DNA of 64,000 bases from Fomitopsis serialis (lineage: Eukaryota > Basidiomycota > Agaricomycetes > Polyporales > Fomitopsidaceae): contig NW_025955104.1 in NCBI RefSeq assembly GCF_022376445.1, positions 1 through 64,000 of the forward strand, given 5' to 3'. Position 1 is the first letter of the stretch, and the number at the start of each line of letters is the position of its first letter. The translations under genes were made by a program, and so were the position numbers. The notes below the pieces were generated by a model that was not told where the DNA came from, did no database searches, and was given only the letters and a program-made list of their open reading frames with translations. Shown here piece by piece: positions 39,568-51,931 of the stretch.

Positions 39568-40825
39568 TCATCCCTTGTCCCTAGCATCGTCGCGTGAGTC
39601 CCGTGATTGCGTGGCTTGAGCTTCAGTGTTGTCGCAGGTCTCCGACACCCACTCCGGTATCCACGTCGTGAACTGCGGCGCTCTGTCCCAAATACCCTGC
39701 CGCCGTTCGTTCTTCAGTAATTGATCAAGTCCGATACGAACGTTGATGAGCGTGCAAGCGATTCCAGCTGCAGCGGGCAAACACGCGGTGCCAATGTACC
39801 TCGCGGTGCTCTGGGCTCCATAAGATATGGTGTAGAAGAGTGACCATGCCGTATAGAAAGCCGCGCTCTCAATGAGTATTGGGAGCCAATTCTACATGGT
39901 CGTGAGGGCGTCATGTATTGCAGTCATTGTCAGAACAGACAGACTCACCAGAATAACTGCACAGGACGCACCTGCGCGCTTAGTGCGGTGATGTGTGCGA
40001 AGGAGCTTCCCTGCAATCATACCTGCAGTACTTCAGTGATGCGCGAGTTGGAGTAAGGCGAAGCTCACATGAACAGTACAGGTTCGTGCAGAGCGTGCAG
40101 ATCAAACCACTCATAGTCCACTTGCCGACTTCGCTCGTCAACCCATCCGTTTCAGGCTCTGTGTGTCCCACTACCGTGGAAGCATATGTGCCACCTACGC
40201 CACAAGCTGAGACACGCTTAGAGACACCCACGATTGACAACGCATGTGAGTTACTAACCCACGAGTCCAGCCAAAATAGCAAGGGGAGGTACAACCACAG
40301 CCCTATTGCAGGACCAGACGACCCAGAGACGGAAGACCTGAAAGCGGTATAGCACGCAATCAACACACGATCATGTCTATACTTACCACAAGATGCAGTT
40401 TACTCACCAAAATCGCGTCTGCTATGACTATGCATAGAAACACTATGACGACTTGCGCCACATAAAGTGGCTGGCCACATTCGGCCAAGTACGCCACAGC
40501 TGCTTGTGGTCCATGGCCTCCCAGACCTATGAATAAGCGACAAATGCTCAGAATCCAATGCTGACTGGTATAAGCGTCTAACGAGGCGTTGCAAGATAAG
40601 ATGGCGTACCGTCGTGACTGCTACCAGCAGAGTGCCAGAAACGACGAGTATCGGTAATGTCAAAGGCGGTCTTCCGTCACGTCTTGCCTCCGTTCGGATG
40701 TGCAACAGATAGATGGACGCAACGGTGAGGAAGTCAAACATGCCGCAAAGGAGACTCTCAATGCAGATACTGGCGAGATTGACAGAGAGAACCGCGTTCA
40801 CGTTCACGGACGCGGCGTTAGCCAT
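39568..40825 (-). CDS. Multi-pass membrane protein, copy b (two introns lost)
   Basis: 327 residues, same family as the gene at 11911-13344. Six exons: 40825-40610, 40560-40408, 40337-40259, 40206-40069, 40022-39949, 39891-39568. Landmarks: CIESLLCGM, HWILSICRLF, VFRLWVVWS, CTLCTNLYCS, PILIESAAFYTAW, AGIACTLINVRIGLD, then a polar tail. Against copies a, d and e, the introns that flank the tiny exon 5 (on one side) and that follow IESAALYT are missing, so exons are fused there, while all remaining phases agree. That points to loss by reverse-transcribed message or precise deletion. The frame is intact and probably functional. Confidence 0.87.
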
Positions 40826-42147
40826 AGGCGCAAAGCGGCTACGCGTCCAGTCGCTGGCTGGTTGGATGTACACTCATGAGAGTGAGAGACGAGCTGACCG
40901 GGGGAAGAAGCGAAGAAGCGAAGCCTGAGGTCGAATAATGCGCTCAAATCGCCGACATGAGACCAGAACTGAGTGCATCCTAACTTACGTTATGTCGGCC
41001 ACGGCGTCAGCTATAGGCTCCATCCTCTTTGGGTGGCAACGGTATCAGCCAAACGCCGGATCGGATGCCTGAAACGCCGCTGAAAGTGAAACATCGTTCT
41101 TTCGCAGACACAGAACCGCTAGGGCGGGGCAGCTCAAATGGTGTGTACTACAACGAATTCTTCAAAAAGATTCCACTCTGAAGCCGATCTTTTTGAGGTG
41201 AATACGCACGAGTGTGGCCACGAAAACAGTGGGCGGCGTGGGTGTAATGCAGGACTGACGGGGAGCGCTCCCAAATCCAGCTCGGGAAGAATCCAGCAGA
41301 CGAGACTTGCTATGCACACTCTAGAGATAGAAACATGGCAATTCGCCCAAAGACGGGATGAGGAGGAGGAGGAGGAGGAGGATCCATTTAGCCACAGTAT
41401 CGCGGAGTTGAGAACTTATCTGCGGTGGCCGCGCCACCGCGCAGGCGCTTGTTATTCAACCCGTTGTTCGTAACGATCTGATTTTTGGCCGCCATAAAGC
41501 AGAATTGAGAACGTCAGCTGCAGACAGAGGAACGACGGTCGACAAGCATTGCAATGAATAGAGACGTGTAGAGCAAATGAATCTTACAGTGACGAGAGGA
41601 GAGTTGAAGCAGAAGCTTCCTGAGCCATGGCACACAAGATTTCCTGCGTCACGGCAGGCTGGCCCGGCTACGTCCTATTAGGAGATCCCAAGTCATACTT
41701 TCATGCACTTACCGCACACATTCAGTGCATGCGAACGTCATTAGTTCATGTGGTGAACGGCATACCGTATAGTGAGTCTCAACTGGGAGCACCCAGGCTC
41801 AGCGGACCCACAGGCTACGACCGTGACAGACAACTGAAGCAGTCGTCTGGGGAAGACCGGGCCTCTTGTGCGGGAAAGAACTTGCTCAGACGTTCTGTTG
41901 ATTGAGCACATTAGCCGTAGATTGGGCTGACCAAAGATACGGATACATACCCCACAACTGTGGCACTCGCTTAATTCTGCGAGAGTAAGTTGATTCGTGA
42001 CTGCGAAACTTGCAACAAACCGTATCATGAAATCATACACAGAGCCGTGATCCAACGACACCTCTGCGTATCAAGCCCAAATACAGAGCGAGAGATAGTA
42101 GATCATGACGATTCCGCGGTTGAAGTTGAAGTACATTCCGATTGGCG
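40826..42147. other. Intergenic with a paralogous relic
   Basis: No intact gene. 41760-41945 (minus reading) is recognisably similar to 49560-49765, downstream of membrane protein copy d. A (GAG)n tract lies at 41361-41381. A short hydrophobic frame (RGIVMIYYLSLCIWA) on the minus strand near 42070-42170 was not placed in a gene. Confidence 0.4.
41361..41381 (+). repeat. AGG/GAG trinucleotide tract
   Basis: About seven AGG units in a row, just before GATCC. Simple-sequence repeat in non-coding DNA. Confidence 0.8.
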
Positions 42148-44673
42148 TCATACGGCGGTGATACAGATAGAGATGTGAGCGTCATCCTGGGTTATACCCT
42201 CAGTATTTCTGTGTATGGATGAGTGAGGTGTCAAGCGAAGAATGGATCATTACGCACGGAATCGTGTCCAGAACACCATGCAAGTGTGCTAATCTTTCCT
42301 GGAGTATCTTCGCCTCCGCCAGACCTCGCGGCCAGCCCTCGGTGCAGGCCGCGACACAGGCATCCAGCTTCGCGAGATCAGAGACCGTGAGGAACCGGGC
42401 TTGCCTCCGAGCCATGGCCCCATATACTGAGAGGATCCCTCGCAAGTAATCGAACATGCCGTATCGGTCCAAGTAGCTGATCGAATCGAGGAATTCGTGA
42501 AGAGCAGAACGCAAAGGGTCGGATACGTCTGCAAGCCCATCGTCTGACCCAATGTTGTCGAGAGATGTCTCGATAGCAGTACAGAGGCATAAAGTGTTCT
42601 GTGAGCGTATGTCGTTGTGAGGCTCTTGAGAAAGCATTCGCAGGCAAGCTACAAGATCAATGACAGCTACTTTGATGATCAGCACATTGTCACGCGTCTC
42701 ACGGTAGTGACTCACATTTTGCTTCCAAGGGTAGATCTGCCGCAACTCTTGCAGCCAGCCATATTAAGGTAGTGCGAGTGCCTGGCGGGATTGGTTTGTC
42801 ACCTCCCAGCAAGTGGCAGAGACGCGACACGACAAGGGCAGACTCTTCTGTCACCGGGGATTGTCGATTATCGAGTACGACGCCTATCAGTCTCAGCAGC
42901 CCCCGTTCTGCCTGACGATGTTGGAAACTCCCAGACGCGGAATCATGCAACAGCTGTTCGAGTCGATCCATGGCCTTTGAACCCAAGGCGGCTTGCTGAC
43001 GAACTGTACATGCGATTAGCACGAGACAGACAGCAAGGGATGGGACGAACCAGGCATTGCCTTGATCTTAGACCGGTACCGGACTGCATGCTGGGAGATC
43101 GCCTCCACCGGGTCATCTTCGCCAGCATGGGAAGGTCGGTAGGTCGTAGCCTCGTCGCAATACCAGTCGATAAGACGAACGAGGGCACGGGATTGGGATC
43201 GAGGGAGTGCAGCAAGGAGCGCTTGTAGTATCGCGAGCATCTGTGATACCTCTCGCGCTTGTTTTGCCCGGTTGGGTCTCAGCTCCCCAGCTACTTTGAT
43301 GAGCATATCCAAGGTCAAATCGGCCATGGCAGCTACCGATCCGCTGTCCATTTCGTCCTTGAACCAAGACATGATCGGGAGGGCCAACGAATCGCCCGTG
43401 CTGTGGGCGGATGGCAGCGCGACGTGCGCCCTGGACTGTACTAGTTGATAGAATGCTCGAAGAGACTCGTCGAAATCTCTGCGTGACGAGTCCACTAATT
43501 GGAATGCAGGAACGATGACATCCTGGAGAAATTCGTCGTCGCGGACCAGCTGATCTGCCGCCACGAGTACGGCTACCGTATCCAGGACGGACTCGGACGT
43601 CTGCTCCCGTGCCTCCGAGCGAAGCAGGCCGTTTTCGCGGTCCAGCCAGTCTCGTGTCGTCACGACGGTTCTCCAGAGGCGCAGCAGAAAGTGTCGGCGT
43701 GTTTCAAATAGCCGTCTTTTGAGCGTCCCGTCGAAACGAGTGAGTCGATGGATGAGCAGGTAGATCCACCACGCTTGTGGTGACTTGTACGGACAGTCGG
43801 GTGCGAAAGTCGGGATGATGGCGACGAGGCCGGAGAGCAGGATAAGCACAGCCACTGGGACCATGACGACAATAGCGACGATCATGTTCAACGTCCACAG
43901 GAGCACGACAACGCCAGCCAAGAATGATAGCAGGGAAAGCTGGAGGAGGATCGGGAGCATAGCCACGATGGCGGGTACCCGCCATTTACGCAAACCGCGA
44001 TGTCGCAGGTGCCATATTCGAGCGCGCTGGCGCGCGGTAGTGCTTTCCGGAGGGATGTACGCTACGAGCCATTGCTTCACGCTGATGCCGACGGATGCCG
44101 CAGCCAGGCTCAGGACAAGAGCGAGGAACCAGAGTGTGTTGATGACGATTGCTGATATGGCAACGGGGGAATTCGAAGTGGTCGCCAGGGTGGATAGAAG
44201 GACGGGGGCGGCAATGTCTGCGGGGAGTTGTAACATTACTTGAGTGCTCTGCAGCGCTGCGTAGTATTGCACGTTGAAAGCAGTTAAGACCGCCGAGAAA
44301 AGACCTGCCTGTAGATTATATGAGCATGCGTGAATACTAATGTTTCGAGGCGAGAGATAGGCATCTGCGGTGAGTGTGCATCACGGTAGAAAGCGACTAA
44401 CAAAGACGAGGAGCGTATCAATCTGCCCATTCCATCCCGCTATCGTTGTTTGCTCATGCTTCCAGACCTTCTCTGCGCACGTCCTCCAAGCGCCATCACC
44501 TGTGAAGGTCTGCTCTTCCACGGACTCATACGAGGGCACAGTATCTTCTCTCTACAGCGTTCATGAGCAAATGAGACAGGCAAACCACAAGAGTCACTAG
44601 CCTCGGGTTCTCTCGTCAAGACGGGGTCTTGTCGAGATTCCTTTTCCGTGATATCATGACCGCCAGTCATCAT
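42148..44673 (-). CDS. DUF6535-family membrane protein
   Basis: Fungal family of unknown function, abundant in mushrooms. Core exons: about 44550-44402, 44308-43051, 43003-42716, 42669-42258, and a last exon ending at 42148. The family core lies in the first two: GWNGQIDTLLVFAGLFSAVL, FNVQYYAALQSTQ, then ISVKQWL, RIWHLRHRGLRKWRVPAIV and PDCPYKSPQAWW. About four membrane helices precede a long soluble, helical C-terminal region. The start is probably 44673 or 44670 (MTGGHDITEK); joining that first exon to the next is uncertain, because candidate introns are short or use weak sites. The C-terminal exon is also a best guess. No transport or signalling motif seen. Confidence 0.8.
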
Positions 44674-45675
44674 GTCTTCACGAGTAGACCCGGGAGCTGC
44701 GCGCTGTCACTACACGTACTCCGCGTAAGCCTCCTGTTGGGCGACCGATCCACTGTTCGGGGGATTGGAAGAGTGCGAGTTTGAACTGCAATGATTGAGC
44801 AGGTCAAGCCCTATCAACGCTACTGCATGAGAACCATGCTGTAGACCCTTCATAACGCTGGTCGCGCTGATATGGCAACACTGCATTCAGATCCGCTCTC
44901 GAGCACGTCGTTTTGCGCATTGATCATCAATAATCTCAGGCTGTCAACGGCGACTCAACGTGGTCCAGTCCGCAGCGTAAACGGCGCAAAGCTGTCCTTG
45001 ACACGAAGTCGGTTTAAAGTCGGGTTGGCCATACTCGAGCTTTGCCTCAGCCTCTAGATGGATTCTCATGAAGCTTAAGCTAGTTTGTGACTGGCAGGAC
45101 GACTTGTTGATCTCAGACTCAGAGCAAAGGGCCGCGCGCCAGGCGGTCGTTTGGGAGCAAACCAGTGACCGAATAAGGCATGTACGCTCATGTACGCTTC
45201 CCACGGATGACGGTCCTCGCAGCTTGTTACCCGGACACCGATCTCACATTAAGTTGTTGACCTGCATGCTGCCGACCTCATTCTCATTCTGTGCAGGCGA
45301 CATGAACTAGTACTTGATCCTGGGTTTGCAGAGAATCATCAACAATACTTCACAAATATGGGTCTGACTCAATGTCACACCGGCTCGCAGTCGACGTCCC
45401 TCCTCCTCCCCCTCCGAGTCGTCTTATAACTTATTGGGATCGCGATACAAGGTCATTTTTAGACATGCAGGTCTGTTTTCTATCCAATTGGAGACTCCAG
45501 GGAGCATTTCAGGTGGAAACTCGGGGCAAGGGCCTGCCTGACGTCAGCGGCATGAACTTGAACTCAGTTCTATGATTCTGGGTAAGTTGGCTCGTTCTGC
45601 AGCTGACTAGTAATCATTTTCCTTGAACTGAAGCAGCCATCAGCAGTTTCTCGCAATTCACAGTGACAGCTGGCA
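44674..45675. other. Divergent spacer upstream of the LanC-like gene
   Basis: Contains the outer part of the right duplication arm from about 45445. A stretch around 45515-45590 matches 7900-7990 in the left arm and carries the TGACGTCA site. It could be an untranslated exon. No other gene seen. Confidence 0.4.
45539..45546. promoter_or_regulatory. CRE-like palindrome TGACGTCA, right copy
   Basis: Lies about 130 b upstream of the intact LanC-like start and is matched at 7941-7948 in the other arm. It is a candidate bZIP site. Confidence 0.4.
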
Positions 45676-47288
45676 ATGTCTACCTCTCGATACATCCCTC
45701 ACTCTAACAAGCCGCCTGCCGACCTGCGGGTTTTGCAAGAGGACATTCAAGACGCACTCATGTCTAACGTGAGGCGTATTCACAGGCACTCGGCTACCCG
45801 AGCTGGCGTATACATTGGTTCTGCAGGTATGTATCCCAAGGATCGGATCCAGAAGGCTGCCTAACAGATGGACTCGCAGGAGTTTATCTCATGGACAAGA
45901 GCGTGGCAGGATTCGTGCCATCGGACCCGGCGAAATCGACCATCGCTCCCCTTACGTCCCAGCAGTTGACGGTCCCACATTCAGGCTCCCGCGCTTCGTT
46001 TCTCGAAACCAGCGTCGGATCAGCAACCCTCATCCTGAAGGAGAAGCTCTGGGTTAGCTCTGGTCTGCGCAAGGCCAACGTCGGCGGGAGCGATCTGCAG
46101 AAGATTGACGAGTTGTGGACGCCCTGCGTTCAACTACTCGAAACTGCCCTCCAAGTGTCGGCCAGTGAAGAGATGGACGACGACGGTTGCGATGTCCTAT
46201 ATGGCCGCGCAGGGCTGTTGTACTCCCTGCATTGTCTTCGGACGGAACTCGCGTCTCTTCGCGACGGCGGTGTGTCGATCAGCCAGACCGAGGATCCCGC
46301 CATTCGTGTTGTTGCATCGCTCTGCGCCAATGCCAACGTACAAGCGCTGGTTGAGGACATCATGGAGCGAGGCAAGATCGGTGCTCGCGAATACAAAGAG
46401 GAGCTCGCAAGTCTTAGAGACGAGCGCGACAAGGTCCCTCCCCTCATGTGGAGATGGCACAGCACCCGCTATCTTGGAGGCGCGCACGGTGTCGGTTAGT
46501 TATGGTGATCAAGTCAGGAGTATTGACACTGACTCGACTCACCACAGCTGGGATTCTGCATATGCTCGTCCTAACGCCGTCAAGTATCATTCAACCGCAC
46601 TGGTCGGACATCGTCGAGATGATCGAATGGCTGCTGGCGATCCAGGAGCCGCTTGGGAATTGGCCTTCAAAAGCTGGAAGGCACTTGTATCACGTCGCTG
46701 GTGGCACAGCGACGAGCGCAGAGGCGAAGCGCGTGAGCATCGGCGAGGATGACCGGCACGAGCTTTTGCAGTGAGTCTTCAACTCCCGGGCCTCTGGAAG
46801 ACTTACCAAAGGCCGCTTTCAGGTGGTGCCACGGCGCTCCCGGCGTGCTCATGCTGCTGTCCATGTTCCTCAATCGAACCGCGCAGTCATCTTCACTCAC
46901 CATCTCATCGTCCCTCCGGGATCGGACCATCGCGGCCGTGCAGCGCGGCGGCGAGCTCGTCTACACTCACGGCCTACTCCGCAAGGGCGTCGGACTCTGC
47001 CATGGCGTTGGTGGCAGCGTGTATGCGCTCCTCGCCGTCTCCGACGCGCTCGACTCGGGGGAGGACACTTATTGGCTCGTGCGCGCGGTGCACCTCGCGC
47101 ACCTGGCCACGGAGTACGGCGCGCTGGAACGGAAGGGCGAGATGTATGTGCCCGACGAGCCGTACAGCCTGTATGAAGGCGTCGCGGGGATGTGCTGTGC
47201 GTGGGCGGAGGTGCTCGTGAGGCTCGGCGTACCGAGCCGTGGTGTTGAGAAGAGGAAGTTGGGGATGCCCGGTTATGATGACCTGTGA
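45676..47288 (+). CDS. LanC-like protein (eukaryotic LANCL family), intact copy
   Basis: Zinc protein with the (alpha/alpha) barrel of lanthionine cyclases. Eukaryotic members bind glutathione or add it to dehydroamino acids. 484 residues in four exons: 45676-45826, 45880-46494, 46548-46770, 46823-47288. Motifs: YGRAGLLYSLHCLR, RYLGGAHGVAGIL, WCHGAPGVL (Cys332, the first zinc ligand), GVGLCHGVGG (Cys389 and His390, the other two), and EPYSLYEGVAGMCCAWAEVL. Length suits the family. No signal peptide; cytosolic or membrane-associated. Gene X follows on the same strand but is broken here. The left-arm copy lacks exon 1 integrity and the WCHG motif, so this is the only working copy in the window. 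There is no lanthipeptide precursor nearby. Confidence 0.95.
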
Positions 47289-47834
47289 ATATGAGCAAGT
47301 GCACGACGGAGTTGTACAGTACGTGGTTAAATGAGACTGACTTTCGTAGCTTTTGATCTTTGGCACAATACACTGGCTCATGACTGGAGTCCATCTCGGC
47401 ATTGTCTGTGCGCCCGAAAGTCTGGCGTCTTTGGGGTGGCACATAAAGGAAGATGACGAGGAGGTGAGTAGCCTCGCCGCCTGTGGTTCATTTGCGAGAT
47501 GTTCATGTCAAGCCGAGTGGTAGATGTTGCGTGCGGCCGCGTTTGCGGCCAAAGGTATTCAACCCCTCAGCCGGGTCTGCGCAAATTGCAAGGGAACATT
47601 CAGTATCCAGGTTCGTTTGGGCAAGCATTGTTCACGGGCCGTTCGTGGCGGGCCTTCGTTTGTAGCCACTCGGCCGGAACTGATGGGTTGCTTTGTTTGG
47701 TCTCGATTCAACACCTTTATAAGTGGCTGCGCCGCCTTTAGGCTCCCAAAACGCTCCTGCTCTCTTCCCATCATCTACGCATCTCTTTACTCCTTTCGAA
47801 GACCCTTCGCCTAGAGCAAGACGACATCACCAAC
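47289..47834. other. Spacer between LanC-like and decayed X
   Basis: Aligns with 5852-6374. Contains a TATA-like TATAAGTGG about 110 b before the X start. No gene. Confidence 0.4.
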
Positions 47835-48920
47835 ATGCTCACCATACTCGCCGAGTTGCCACTCAACTTGCCGACTATCAACCACTCCTCTTTATCTCCA
47901 GCGTCCAGCCGCCGGCCACATGCAACTTTGTCCGGGGCCTTCTCAACGGCGACCTTCTACACGTACGTTGAACGCCCTTCGTCGAACCACGCAATGTTCT
48001 GACGCGCCGTTGTTTTAGTCTCGATCCTACGGTACACTCCCGGCGGTATGGCTACGCGAACCGTGTGGCTCAAGGTAGATGGTACGTCTGTAGCCGGTAG
48101 GTTCCAGAGACGCGTATGTTGACCACTCTGATGCGTAGGCAAGACGTGTTTCCAAACTTAGGCTTCCAATATGACCTCAAAAGACAACGACAAAACTCGC
48201 CAACCCCTGCGGTGTCCCAAGGCGCCAGCAGCTCGAGTTCAGCGACAAAGGAAACTGACAAGGTGGCCTCGCCGACAGGGTGAGTGGAAGGTCACAGTAT
48301 ACCTACGGTCATGGCTGATAATCACTCACGTATTGTTCTAAGGGGTCGAAACGATGTACGATCACTGGTCTTGTCTCCTCAACGGGTGTCTGGATTCGGG
48401 GTGGGCCTGCCAGTGAGGTCGCGGTAGACGCAGGCATACCTCGTTCAGATGAAGATCGGCCGTTAGCTCGGGGTTCGCCGCTGTCTCCTCAACTCGAGAC
48501 AAGACCAGCACAATCAAAGTGAGTGGTACAACGGAAGTGTTGACTACCGATAGTGTGGCTATCCGCCACGTCGGTTCTCGGTACCTTCATGTATCATCGG
48601 ATTCTAATTGCTAGTTGCTAACATACAGCTTGAGCAGACGATCCCACCCATCGCCACTGCGATTGGAACAAAGAGGCGACACTAAAGATCGCAAGACTCG
48701 CACGACTCGGCGTTTCTCAAAGCGTCCCGCATCCGAAGATCGCACACCGCTGAGCCCACAGTTTCCCGCGAACAATACCCGACTACAGAAGCAGCGAAGG
48801 CTGAGCGCTGAACTCCGAGGCCGAAGTCGATGCAGCGGTAGCGTCGACGAGCATTAGAGCTGGTGGCACTACCAGCTCTAATACTCATCGTCGAAAACCA
48901 TTGTCGAACGTCCAATCGTA
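47835..48920 (+). pseudogene. Decayed copy of gene X (right arm)
   Basis: Exon 1 (47835-47962, 128 nt) and the start of exon 2 (48019) match the intact copy in length and phase. TAG at 48098-48100 replaces the TGG of the intact copy, ending the protein after about 69 residues. A one-base deletion in exon 3 (about 48410) and other changes follow. The last exon still aligns to about 48920. All three splice junctions are still recognisable, so the loss is recent. Confidence 0.88.
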
Positions 48921-49776
48921 AGTACTTATGTGATGAAGCTTCTGTACTTGATACCCAGACGTCGTCGATCTTGGATAATCAGACATTAGTTTGTGTGTTT
49001 GTCAGTAGAGCATGCTGTACATACCGGCCAGGTACTCAGTCAGATTGTCTTTGGATATGATGGATCCTACATAGATGATGAGTGGAGACTCGGGAAGGGG
49101 CATTTTTCAAGCGTATAGCTCGCGACAACGGGAGGTTGGCCTGTGGCGCGCGAACGTCCGGACTAGGGCTTGCGCTCGCTTCTTTATACGCTGACATCCG
49201 TATCGATTAAGTATGTCGTCACTGCTGCTTAGGAGTGCTTAGGTCACAGACAATCAGTAATGCACTTGGCGATCGATGATGCGAGGAACACTGGGGGGAG
49301 GGGGTGCAGTGGGGCGAGTGGACAATGTACACGAGAAGTCTGATCTTGGTCTGATCAGCGGCACTGACAGCTAAGGCCGGGACACGAAGGATCCAAACGG
49401 CACGCGATGTCGGTCATTATGGAAGCGCATGCTCCTGGAGGTTCCCGACAGTGCCACGCTTGCCGGCTATTATCATGATGGTCTGCAACGGAGACTCACA
49501 GTCGTCGATGCACACGAGACCTTCACTCAGGCTGGAAGAGTTGTTCGTACTACATGTGGCAAACGGTATATATACAAACCGAGCCCCGATTCGGCACATT
49601 GGGCCATGATACCAGGCTAAGACAAAGAACGGATGCAGTCCGAACGGTCGTCTGGAAACATCCGACCTATTTCGTAGCAGCACATTCGTTATGAAGACCA
49701 TGTGGCTACTTGAGTACATCAGCAGTAGGTCGGGCTGACCAATGAAGCGATACACATACTCGACGATGTCACCCAC
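48921..49776. other. Intergenic with a paralogous relic
   Basis: No gene recognised. 49560-49765 resembles 41760-41945. The sequence next to 48921 has only weak similarity to the left arm flank. Confidence 0.4.
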
Positions 49777-51163
49777 TCAGGTCCGAGTTTGAAGAGGAAC
49801 GTAGCGTTTCATGGCTCCCTTGTCCGACCCGTTTTCATCCGATCTGTCGCTGGCTTGCGATATGTGCACCTCCACAGGGCGTGTGGACAGCTCCCGACTG
49901 CAGAACTCCCGCCGGGACGGTACGACGAAAGACAAGGTGGTGTCGGTGCGCGCAGGGGAGTGTGGTGCGGACCCGAAGGCCCACCCGAGTCCTACACGCA
50001 CGTTGATGAGCGTCGCAGCGATGCCGGCCATAGCGGGACATGTTGCATTGGCGATATTCTGCAGGTTTGACCCGGCTTCGTACGTTGCGAAGAAAAAGAT
50101 GGTCCAGGTCCTGTAAGGAACGTCCGAATGAAGCATCCAATGTGAAGCAGTGCTGTTTGACTTACGCATAGAGTGCTGCGCTCTCGGAGAAGACTGCAAT
50201 AGCGCGCTGTGGAGCGATAGGTCAGTAGATACACAGCATCCGAGTATCAATTGCGGACCATTATTGGATCGTCCCCGAATATCTCGAGACGGTGGCTTGT
50301 CTGCCATATGCGCAACGTGATCATGACTGAATCAATTCAGACCTCGATACCTCATCTTCACCATAGTGACTTACACGTGCTGTAGACACTGGTGCTGCAC
50401 TCATCGTTGTGAGCAAATTCAATAACGTGCGAGGCTTACAACGAACGAACCATATTGTTAGTATACAGAGAGCCGTGACCCATTGGCCCGTCGGCGTGTC
50501 AAAGACGTCGGTCCCCAGCTTATAGAGCGAGAAGCGGTATATCATTATGATACCGCAGACTGTGCGTTGAGTTGAGAAAGGTCTGACAATCATACTCGTT
50601 GCCTCACTCACCCGCATATGCTATCCAGCATAGCGTCGGGAGTATGACAACATATTTGGTGTGGGCCCAGACCACCCAGACACGATAGATCTAAGGTTGT
50701 TAGTTCGTCGGCTTATATTGACGGATCGAGACCATACGGTAGCTCACCATCATTGCGTCAAAGATGGAGCCAGAGAGAATCAATGTGGCCGTCTGTGCGA
50801 TGTTCGTTGCTTGAGAGAGATCGCCTAGAAATAGGGCAGGCTTCGCTCCCCCTTGAAAGAATATCAACGCTTGAAACAAGCGTATGTTGGTCAAGAGCCA
50901 ATGCTGTAGTTACATGGGCTCATTGAACAAAGTAGGATTGATCAGGTTCCAGACGTTCTTACCGCCGTGATGCTCAAGAAGAGAAAGATGGTGCCGACAA
51001 AGAGGGGGTTGATGGCAGATTGAACATCGCGTGAAGGCAGGCGTCGACGCCTTCCCAGTAGAAGGATGGTCGACGTAAGGCAGAGTACAAAGAATATCCC
51101 ATACAGGAAGTTCTCCAGACATACTAGGGCCAGATTCGCGGCAAGATGAGACACGCCCGCCAT
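49777..51163 (-). CDS. Multi-pass membrane protein, copy d
   Basis: 336 residues. Eight exons: 51163-50963, 50903-50748, 50690-50612, 50559-50451, 50399-50377, 50326-50259, 50206-50166, 50110-49777. Exon lengths 156, 79, 109, 68 and 41 are the same as in copy a, so a and d share the ancestral structure. Landmarks: CLENFLYGIFF, HWLLTNIRLF, IYRVWVVWA, DTPTGQWVTALCILT, VFSESAALYATWTIFFF, AGIAATLINVRVGLGW, then a polar tail. Exon 5 is 23 nt. The frame is intact. Function unknown. Confidence 0.88.
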
Positions 51164-51931
51164 AGCGTAGAGGAAGGCTGGAGCAGAGTATTGGTGTGCA
51201 ACACATGCTTATATACACTGCATTGGCAGAACTCTGGCGTTTCGGCAAGTTGCGCAATGGTAATTCCTGCATAATGGCCGCTGTGACGAGGATCTGTCCG
51301 CGAAGCAGACGCCACAACGGCTCAGCATCAAATGAGGATATTCGCGTGGGCAACGGAGGCCATCCGGTGCTCAGTATGTTCGGGACGAATGGTTCACCTG
51401 AAAGTGCGATATAAGTCAGGGGTTTCTCATGACATGTAAAGCCATAGCAAGACACGACAAACCGTGCTAGCACCGTACTTATTGTACATTTCTGTAGGCA
51501 GACATCGAATCAACCTCCAAGCAAGCTCAAGCTTCAGTCTTTGCACAGCAACGTCGAGAGATAGGGAGTAGCTTACCATACTTAGACAATAGTACCGGAC
51601 GTTCCATTGACACGTCCCCTGACCTGCATACCGCCGCGGACCGCGCTCTGCGGATTGACTGGATGCAGTCAAAGTCAGTCTGAGCGGCTGACGTGAATGT
51701 AATGGCAACCTGCATCGCCATTGGTCGGAGGTTCCTAAGTCGAGGTCGAGATTAATAGTCAGCTAGTGTTCCCCCCTGGGCAACATAGTTATTATTAGTG
51801 TGCGTTCGCATTATCAATGTCCTTTGGGAAAACAGATACAGAGGTACATAAAATGCTCGCAGTCATATAGAAATGTGGTTTGTTGCTGAGCATAGGATCG
51901 GGCTACCCACAGTCATACTAGACCGACCCAC
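51164..51931. other. Spacer between membrane protein copies d and e
   Basis: 0.77 kb, upstream of d and downstream of e. No gene recognised. Confidence 0.4.

Larger units (their letters stand above)
45445..48930. repeat. Right arm of the inverted duplication
   Basis: Inverted partner of about 4760-8030; holds an intact LanC-like gene and a decayed X. The arms differ by many substitutions and small indels, more in spacers than in exons. Confidence 0.9.
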
